NCBI GenBank assembly: GCA_021783385.1
Contig: JAJXTX010000032.1
Coordinates: 1 to 13,897, forward strand
DNA from: Pseudomonadota bacterium
GTDB taxonomy: Bacteria; Pseudomonadota; Gammaproteobacteria; Xanthomonadales; Rhodanobacteraceae
Direction: 5' to 3'
DNA length: 13,897 nt
Shown here: piece after piece, positions 9,057-13,897 of the stretch
How positions within the stretch are numbered: position 1 is the first letter of the stretch
How the letters are laid out: the number at the start of each line of letters is the position of its first letter
The notes under the pieces: generated by a model
The model's input: only the letters and a program-made list of their open reading frames with translations
Databases searched by the model: none
Told to the model about the DNA's origin: nothing
Translations under genes and position numbers: made by a program

Positions 9057-9091
9057 TTATCCACAAGAGCTGTGGATAAGTCTGTGGATGC
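9057..9091. promoter_or_regulatory. Cluster of DnaA boxes upstream of priA
   Basis: TTATCCACA at 9057-9065 is the perfect consensus DnaA box. After 5 bases its exact reverse complement TGTGGATAA follows at 9071-9079. After 3 more bases TGTGGATGC (9083-9091) matches the box at seven of nine positions in the same orientation as the second. DnaA is the replication initiator and also a transcription regulator. Two perfect boxes and one near-perfect in 35 bases of a GC-rich genome are unlikely to be chance. They lie 157-191 bases before the priA start codon. Possible roles are DnaA control of priA, a DnaA-titrating or reactivating site, or part of a replication origin. No dnaA, rpmH or dnaN gene is in the window, so a chromosomal origin is not shown. 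Confidence 0.65.
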
Positions 9092-9141
9092 ATCGTGGAG
9101 GGGCGCCCGCCAGGCCCGCCGCAGCGCCCTTCACGACACCC

Positions 9142-9158
9142 TGACCAAGTTTTGGTCA
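9142..9158. repeat. Perfect 7-bp inverted repeat TGACCAA/TTGGTCA
   Basis: TGACCAA at 9142-9148 and TTGGTCA at 9152-9158 are exact reverse complements separated by three bases. The short spacer and A+T-leaning arms look more like an operator for a dimeric regulator than an RNA terminator. It lies about 50 bases beyond the DnaA boxes and about 240 bases upstream of priA. No regulator gene lies next to it in this window. Confidence 0.45.
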
Positions 9159-9168
9159 TCGAAAAATA

Positions 9169-9191
9169 TTCAATCTTATCAGTAGATTGAA
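9169..9191. repeat. Perfect 8-bp AT-rich inverted repeat TTCAATCT/AGATTGAA
   Basis: TTCAATCT at 9169-9176 and AGATTGAA at 9184-9191 are exact reverse complements around TATCAGT. The symmetry continues outward for three more bases if one base is bulged (ATA to the left, ATAT to the right). It is inside the most A+T-rich part of the window. It could be an operator, or a symmetric element within an easily melted region. Confidence 0.45.
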
Positions 9192-9296
9192 ATATACGGA
9201 CTGCGCCGGTTCACATAATTGACAAACCCGGAGCGGACTCCTTGACAGGCTGATGACGCTGTGCAAAACCCGCCGCGTCGCTCGCCGGAAACGGTT

Positions 9297-10511
9297 TCAA
9301 TGGGCCATGCCCAGGGCCGCGGCAATCATCAGCGCCGCGGCCAGCAACCAGAGGTAGCACCAGCCCACGAACCAGAATTTCGTCACGGTCATCAGCCAGC
9401 CCTGGCGGTAGATGCGCTTCTGCATGAGCAACAGGTAGCCAGGCATCCAGAGCATCAGCGCCGCCTGCAGCAGGCCCAGCGGATAACCGATCCAGGCGGC
9501 ATGCGGTCGCAGCCAGGTCGACAGCATGCCGGCCAGGGTGATCAGCAGCAGGCTGAGAAACAGGAACGCATGGCTGTGCAGGGCGACGATGAGATGCTCC
9601 ATGTAGAGCCGTCGGCGGAAGACATAGAACAGCTTGAGCAGGAGCGCGAACACCGGCATCAGGACGAACATCGTGGGCGGCAGCGTGCTGAAGACCCCGC
9701 TGATCATCCGCTGCTTCGCCGCGGCGCTGGCGGCGGCATCGCCATGTCGGAGGGTTCTCATGTTGATGGCGATCTGATGGGCCAGTGCGGTCAGCCGCGC
9801 GTTGACCACGTCCGGCAGCCAGCTGATCCGGACGGGGCGCTCCAGCTCGATACCGGCGGGGCGCAGCTCGTCCGGCGCGGGCGCGCCGGTCTTCGTGCCG
9901 TCGCCGGTTTTCGTGGCCATGCCGGCGAACGGCGCCGCGACGGAGGCAGCCGGAAGCGGTGCTGCGCCAAGCTCGACCAGACGCTGGCTGGCCTTGCGGC
10001 GCAGGTCCCGGCTGCTGGTGCGGATCTGCTCCAGCACGTTTTGCGGCAGCACACCGGTCTCGCCTGCGCGTTGCAGGTCGTCCAGTTGCGCTTGCAGCGC
10101 CTCGCGCACCGCGGCCGGGCTGTTCGCGGTCTCGATCGCCCGACTGTCCACGTTCACCAGCGGACGTCCATTCGCGGGGAGCCTGGTGGCGACCTGGTCG
10201 ATCTGCAGGTGGAACACGAAGAAGGCCAGCAGACACAGCACGAACATCAGCCGGAACGGGGCGATGTAGCGCACCCGCCGGCCGCCGAAATATTCCAGCG
10301 TGAGGAAACCCGGCTTCAGCAGCAGCGGCGGCAGCGTATGCACGATGCGGCTGTCGATGTGCAGCACGGTTTCCACCGTTTCCTCCAGCAAGCCGTGGAT
10401 CGGCTTGAGCACGCTGTGGATCGACTGCCCGCAGGCATGGCAATACTCGCCATGCATCGGCACGCCGCAGTTGGCGCAGTGCAGTCCCTCGTAGCTGCTC
10501 AGCTGCTTCAT
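9297..10511 (-). CDS. DUF3667 membrane protein with N-terminal zinc ribbon
   Basis: This 404-residue protein opens with a four-cysteine zinc ribbon (Cys12, Cys15, Cys24, Cys27; CANCGVPMHGEYCHACGQ) followed by a membrane region, the layout of the DUF3667 family. A first helix at about 85-103 precedes a long soluble stretch (about 104-275, partly predicted coiled and Ala/Pro-rich). Four more hydrophobic helices follow at about 279-298, 313-330, 341-362 and 378-400. The family-like RLYMEHLIVALHSHAFLFL segment (301-319) joins the second and third helices. The function of the family is unknown. With the zinc ribbon presumably in the cytoplasm, the long loop would face the periplasm. AAGGGGAC before the ATG is a good ribosome binding site. 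The gene is divergent from the MATE gene and stands alone. Confidence 0.85.
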   Translation of the reverse strand: MKQLSSYEGLHCANCGVPMHGEYCHACGQSIHSVLKPIHGLLEETVETVLHIDSRIVHTLPPLLLKPGFLTLEYFGGRRVRYIAPFRLMFVLCLLAFFVFHLQIDQVATRLPANGRPLVNVDSRAIETANSPAAVREALQAQLDDLQRAGETGVLPQNVLEQIRTSSRDLRRKASQRLVELGAAPLPAASVAAPFAGMATKTGDGTKTGAPAPDELRPAGIELERPVRISWLPDVVNARLTALAHQIAINMRTLRHGDAAASAAAKQRMISGVFSTLPPTMFVLMPVFALLLKLFYVFRRRLYMEHLIVALHSHAFLFLSLLLITLAGMLSTWLRPHAAWIGYPLGLLQAALMLWMPGYLLLMQKRIYRQGWLMTVTKFWFVGWCYLWLLAAALMIAAALGMAH

Positions 10512-10583
10512 CGCGGTCCCCTTCCGGCGCAGCGTGCGATCTTCGCACAGCGCGTGCGCGGCGGGCGCAACGCATGGCTCGGG

Positions 10584-10589
10584 TAGAAT
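10584..10589 (+). promoter_or_regulatory. Candidate -10 box of the MATE-sppA unit
   Basis: TAGAAT at 10584-10589 is one base from TATAAT and lies 20 bases before the GTG start at 10610. The region upstream is too GC-rich to show a clear -35 box. If it is used, transcription would begin near 10596, which rules out the in-frame ATG at 10574 as the start of the exporter. Confidence 0.4.
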
Positions 10590-10609
10590 GTGCGGCCCTG
10601 GAGTCTGCT

Positions 10610-12004
10610 GTGACGATCAAGCCCTTCCGCCCCGAGCGCGCCCGTCTGCTGCACGAGCTGCGCGCCACCGTGCGCCTCGCGCTGCCGCTGGTGCTGGCCC
10701 AGCTCGCCGCGATCGGCAGCAACGTGATCGACGCGGTGCTCGCCGGGCACGTCAGCGCGCACGTGCTCGGCGCGGTGGCGGTGGGCGCCAGCATCTGGTC
10801 GCTGGCGATCGTCAGCGGCATCGGCATGATGATGGCGGTGCCGCCGTCGGTGGCGCAGCTCGACGGCGGCGGTCGGCGGCCGGAGGTGGGGGCGGTGTTC
10901 CGGCAGGCGCTGTGGCTGGCGCTGGGCATGGGCGTGCTGCTGTGGTTCGCGGTGCGCCACGCGGCGCCGCTGATCGATCTGATCGGGGTGGCGCCGAGCC
11001 TGCGTTTGGACGTGCAGGCCTTCCTGCTGGCGATCAGCTGGGGTGCGCCGGCGCTCACCTGCTACTTCGCGCTGCGCGGGCTGTCCGAAGGGCTGTCGCT
11101 GACGCGACCGTCGATGTACTTCAGCCTCGGCGGGCTGCTGCTGCTGGTGCCGCTGGGCTACGTGCTGATGTTCGGCCGGCTGGGCATCCCGCCGCAGGGC
11201 GCGCACGGCTGCGGCGTGGCCACGGCGATCGTGCTCTGGCTGGAGATGCTGGCCTTCGGCATCTACGTGACGCGGCATCCGAATTACCGCGGCCTGGGCC
11301 TGTTCGATCATTTCGAGTGGCCGCGCCTGCGGCGCATCGGGGCACTGGTGCACATCGGCCTGCCGATGGCGGTCACCCTGCTGGCCGAGGCCGGATTGTT
11401 TGTGGCGACGGCCCTGATCATCAGCACGCTGGGCGAGGAGGTGATCGCCAGCCATCAGGTGGCGATCAATATCGCCTCGCTGTTCTTCATGATCCCGCTG
11501 GGGCTGGCGATGGCGATCACCGTGCGCGTCGGCAACGCGGTGGGCCGCGGCGACGAGCGTGGCGTGCGCTATGCCGGCTTTTGCGGGATTGGCCTGACGC
11601 TGGTCACGCAGCTGTTTTCGGCTGGCCTGATGCTGGGCCTGCCGCACTTCATCGCCACGCTGTACACGCATGATCCGCAGGTGATCGCGCTGGCGTCGCA
11701 GCTGATCATGCTGGCCGGGCTGTTCCAGTTTTCCGACGGTATCCAGGTGGCTTCCAACGGCGCGCTGCGCGGCCTCAAGGACACCCGCGTGCCGATGGCG
11801 ATCACGCTGTTCGCGTACTGGGTGATCGGCATGCCGGTGGGCTGGTGGCTGGCATTCCATCGCGGCATGGGTGCGCGCGGCATGTGGATGGGGCTGATCG
11901 CCGGTCTCAGCGTGGCGGCGGTGATGCTGTTCGTGCGCTTCTGGCGCAGCGCGTGGAAGCAGCGCTGGCGCCTCCAGCCAGCAGGCATGACCGCGCCGGC
12001 CTGA
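10610..12004 (+). CDS. MATE family efflux transporter (NorM-like)
   Basis: MATE proteins export cationic drugs and metabolites across the inner membrane using Na+ or H+ gradients. The protein has twelve hydrophobic helices in two homologous halves. The first half has LALPLVLAQLAAIGSNVIDAVLAGHVS, in which Asp41 corresponds to the conserved acidic residue of the NorM helix 1. The second half opens with PMAVTLLAEAGLFVATALI, where Glu260 occupies the place of the conserved glutamate of helix 7. I choose GTG at 10610 (464 residues): GGAG at 10600-10603 is six bases before it, and the family N-terminus starts about there. The longer ATG frame from 10574 would include the -10 box TAGAAT. Length fits NorM-type members, but the substrate cannot be deduced. 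sppA begins 37 bases after the stop and is probably co-transcribed. Confidence 0.93.
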   Translation: MTIKPFRPERARLLHELRATVRLALPLVLAQLAAIGSNVIDAVLAGHVSAHVLGAVAVGASIWSLAIVSGIGMMMAVPPSVAQLDGGGRRPEVGAVFRQALWLALGMGVLLWFAVRHAAPLIDLIGVAPSLRLDVQAFLLAISWGAPALTCYFALRGLSEGLSLTRPSMYFSLGGLLLLVPLGYVLMFGRLGIPPQGAHGCGVATAIVLWLEMLAFGIYVTRHPNYRGLGLFDHFEWPRLRRIGALVHIGLPMAVTLLAEAGLFVATALIISTLGEEVIASHQVAINIASLFFMIPLGLAMAITVRVGNAVGRGDERGVRYAGFCGIGLTLVTQLFSAGLMLGLPHFIATLYTHDPQVIALASQLIMLAGLFQFSDGIQVASNGALRGLKDTRVPMAITLFAYWVIGMPVGWWLAFHRGMGARGMWMGLIAGLSVAAVMLFVRFWRSAWKQRWRLQPAGMTAPA

Positions 12005-12041
12005 CCGGTTACGCTTGCCCCACGCCCCCGGAAGATCCCGC

Positions 12042-13897
12042 ATGACGCCACCGCTGCCACCCCGTTCCCTGCCGCCGCGCCCGCGTGGTTTCGGCAGCTT
12101 TCTGCGCACGCTCGGGCGCGGCATCAATATCACCCGGCTGGTGATCATCAACCTGGTGTTTTTCAGCCTGCTGTTTCTGCTGCTGCTGGTGATCGTCGGC
12201 AGCATCGCCGGCCACCGGATGGAGCGCACGCTGCAGGACAACAGCGTGCTGGTGCTCAAGCCGGAGGGCCAGCTGGTCGAGCAGTACAGCATTGATCCGC
12301 TGCAGCGGGCGATGGCCGGGCTGTCGGGCAACCCGCCGAAGCAGGTGCAGTTGCGCGATCTGGTCGGCGCGATCGACGCCGCGGCGAAGGACAAGCGCAT
12401 CTCGCGCATCCTGCTGCTGCCGGGCGACCTGCAGGGCGGCGGCTTTGCCGCGCTGCGCGAGGTGGGCGCGGCGCTGGATCGCTTCCGCGCTGCGGGCAAG
12501 CCGGTGATCGCGTGGGCGGTCAACCTGGATCAGGGCCAGTACTACCTGGCGGCGCATGCCGATCGGGTGCTGGTCGATCCGCAGGGCGGCGTGATGATCA
12601 CCGGGCTGGCCAACTACCGGCTGTTCTACAAGGACCTGCTGGACAAGCTCGGCGTCGACGTGCACCTGTTCCGTGTCGGCCAGTTCAAGAGTGCGGCCGA
12701 GCCCTACATTCTCGACCACGCCTCGGCGGCCTCCAAGCAGGCCGACAGCTACTGGATGAACGGGCTGTGGGACAGCTACCTCGGCGAAGTGGCCGCGCTG
12801 CGCAAGCTGGATCCCGCCGCGTTGCGCGCCGACATCGACAACCTGCCGCAGACCATCGCCAGCACCCAGGGCGACCTCGCGCAGCTGGCGCTGAACGAGC
12901 ATCTGGTCGATGGTCTGGCCACCCGCGCCCAGCTGATCGCGATGCTGCGCAAGGAAGGTGTGCCGGCCGATCCGAAGGGCCACGGCATCCGCGAGGTGAG
13001 TCTGGCCGGCTACGTCGCCCGGATGCCGCGCGAGGGCAACCTGTTCGCGCCCGGCGTGGCGGTGGTGGTGGCCGAGGGCGAGATCACCGGCGGCAGGCAG
13101 TCGCCCGGTTCGATCGGCGGCGAATCCACCGCCGCCCTGATCCGCGCGGCACGCGAGGACCGCAAGACCCGGGCGCTGGTGCTGCGGGTCAATTCCCCCG
13201 GCGGCGAGGTGTTCGCCGCCGAGCAGATCCGTCGCGAGGTGGAGCTGACCCGCGCAGCCGGCATCCCGGTGGTGGTGTCGATGGGCAACGTGGCCGCCAG
13301 CGGCGGTTACTGGATATCGATGGATGCCAACCGCATCGTCGCCGAGCCGAACACCATCACCGGCTCGATCGGCATCTTCGGCATGTACTACTCGGTGCCC
13401 AACACCCTGGCCAAGCTCGGCATCCAGAGCGACGGCGTCGGCACCGGGCCGATGGCAGGCGCGTTCGACATCACCCGCCCGCTCGACCCCAAGGTCGGCG
13501 CGGTGATCCAGGCGATCATCGACAAGGGCTATCGCGACTTCGTCGGGCAGGTGGCGAAGGCGCGCGGCAAGAGCTACGCCGACATCGACGCAATTGCGCA
13601 GGGCCGCGTGTGGACCGGCCAGCAGGCGCTGGACCGCGGACTGGTCGATCAGCTCGGCGGCATGAATGTGGCGATCGCCGATGCCGCCAGCCTGGCCAAA
13701 CTGGGCAAGGGCTTTCCGGTGCGCTACGTGCAGCCGCCGATGGGCGGCTTCGAGCGCTTCCTGGTCGGCTTGAACCAGAGCGCCAGCGTGCATCTGATGC
13801 AGTCGTGGGGCATCCGCCTGCCCAGCTGGTTCGCCGAACTGCCCGCGCTGGCGCCGGAGCTGCAGTTGCTGCGCAACGCGCGCGCCGGTACGCCCAA
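12042..13897 (+). CDS. sppA: Signal peptide peptidase SppA, 67 kDa type (3' end missing)
   Basis: SppA is an inner-membrane serine protease that degrades signal peptides left after secretion. The 618 residues in the window begin with a proline/arginine-rich cytoplasmic N-terminus, then a single membrane anchor (about residues 33-57), then two tandem peptidase domains facing the periplasm. The catalytic dyad is visible: Lys216 in GQFKSAAEP in the first domain and Ser420 in NVAASGGYWIS in the second, matching Lys209 and Ser409 of E. coli. NSPGG (384-388) and the GSIGIFG segment are also conserved. GGAAG at 12030-12034 lies seven bases before the ATG. E. coli SppA is 618 residues, so probably only a short C-terminal piece is outside the window. 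No stop codon is reached. Together with the tat genes it gives this region a protein-export flavour. Confidence 0.96.
   Translation, partial: MTPPLPPRSLPPRPRGFGSFLRTLGRGINITRLVIINLVFFSLLFLLLLVIVGSIAGHRMERTLQDNSVLVLKPEGQLVEQYSIDPLQRAMAGLSGNPPKQVQLRDLVGAIDAAAKDKRISRILLLPGDLQGGGFAALREVGAALDRFRAAGKPVIAWAVNLDQGQYYLAAHADRVLVDPQGGVMITGLANYRLFYKDLLDKLGVDVHLFRVGQFKSAAEPYILDHASAASKQADSYWMNGLWDSYLGEVAALRKLDPAALRADIDNLPQTIASTQGDLAQLALNEHLVDGLATRAQLIAMLRKEGVPADPKGHGIREVSLAGYVARMPREGNLFAPGVAVVVAEGEITGGRQSPGSIGGESTAALIRAAREDRKTRALVLRVNSPGGEVFAAEQIRREVELTRAAGIPVVVSMGNVAASGGYWISMDANRIVAEPNTITGSIGIFGMYYSVPNTLAKLGIQSDGVGTGPMAGAFDITRPLDPKVGAVIQAIIDKGYRDFVGQVAKARGKSYADIDAIAQGRVWTGQQALDRGLVDQLGGMNVAIADAASLAKLGKGFPVRYVQPPMGGFERFLVGLNQSASVHLMQSWGIRLPSWFAELPALAPELQLLRNARAGTP

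Larger units (their letters stand above)
8901..9296. other. Non-coding block upstream of priA with DnaA boxes and AT-rich DNA
   Basis: This 396-base gap lies between the start of priA and the end of the DUF3667 gene, both on the minus strand. It contains three DnaA-box-like 9-mers (9057-9091), a stretch at 9147-9196 that is about 76% A+T by direct count, and two perfect inverted repeats (9142-9158, 9169-9191). It also contains two TTGACA hexamers (9219-9224 and 9242-9247) for which I find no matching -10 boxes. The priA promoter must be here. TTGACG near 9020 on the minus strand is one possible -35 box, but no clear -10 follows. I see no hairpin with a U-tract to terminate the DUF3667 transcript and no credible small gene. 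Confidence 0.6.

Noticed and set aside
9057..9196. Calling the DnaA-box region the chromosomal replication origin
   Set aside because: No dnaA, dnaN, rpmH, gidA or parAB gene is in the window, and three boxes alone do not establish an origin.
9219..9247. Two TTGACA hexamers 23 bases apart on the plus strand, as possible -35 boxes
   Set aside because: No -10-like hexamer lies at 16-18 bases from either, and no plus-strand gene follows.
10508..12523. A 671-codon minus-strand frame opposite the MATE gene and the start of sppA
   Set aside because: Antisense shadow of a well-supported transporter; composition is typical of non-coding reverse frames.
12009..13793. A 594-codon minus-strand frame opposite sppA
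   Set aside because: Antisense shadow of sppA, with His/Gln/Arg/Ala-rich composition and no recognisable domain; sppA has its catalytic residues intact.

Overview
The window is about 13.9 kb of high-GC chromosomal DNA (roughly two-thirds G+C by eye) from a gammaproteobacterium. Gene content and protein sequences point to the Xanthomonadales/Lysobacterales, most likely the Rhodanobacteraceae (Rhodanobacter/Dyella/Frateuria type). That placement rests on memory of family sequences, not on a search. Everything recognisable is housekeeping or conserved envelope biology. I see no rRNA, tRNA, CRISPR array, insertion sequence, integrase or phage gene. There is no sign of a horizontally acquired gene cassette.

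Layout. (1) Positions 1-487: the 5' end of an unidentified minus-strand gene, then about 400 bases without a convincing gene but rich in perfect inverted repeats. (2) 488-4397, minus strand, transcribed right to left: hemH (ferrochelatase), an alpha/beta hydrolase, a TetA-type MFS exporter and a DUF1993 protein. hemH/hydrolase and MFS/DUF1993 overlap by 4 bases (TTGA and ATGA), so this looks like one operon with coupled translation. (3) 4493-6690, plus strand: an exported SYLF-domain protein followed by tatA, tatB and tatC, the complete twin-arginine translocase. (4) 6726-8900, minus strand: priA, the replication-restart helicase, convergent with tatC. (5) 8901-9296: a 396-base non-coding block with a cluster of DnaA boxes, an AT-rich stretch and two perfect inverted repeats. 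(6) 9297-10511, minus strand: a zinc-ribbon membrane protein of the DUF3667 family. (7) 10610-13897, plus strand: a MATE (NorM-like) exporter and sppA (signal peptide peptidase A, 67 kDa type), whose last few residues run off the window.

How the parts fit together. The theme is envelope and transport: protein export (Tat), clearance of signal peptides (SppA), two drug/metabolite exporters of different families (MFS and MATE), and two poorly characterised envelope or membrane proteins (SYLF, DUF3667). HemH ends haem synthesis and PriA serves replication restart.

The most interesting part is not a gene. It is the non-coding block upstream of priA, which carries two perfect, oppositely oriented DnaA boxes plus a third near-match, followed by about 50 bases that are three-quarters A+T in an otherwise GC-rich region. 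A second structured non-coding segment (386-467) has four alternating TGACG/CGTCA half-sites and a 10-base-pair hairpin. I found no candidate for a wholly new multi-gene system.
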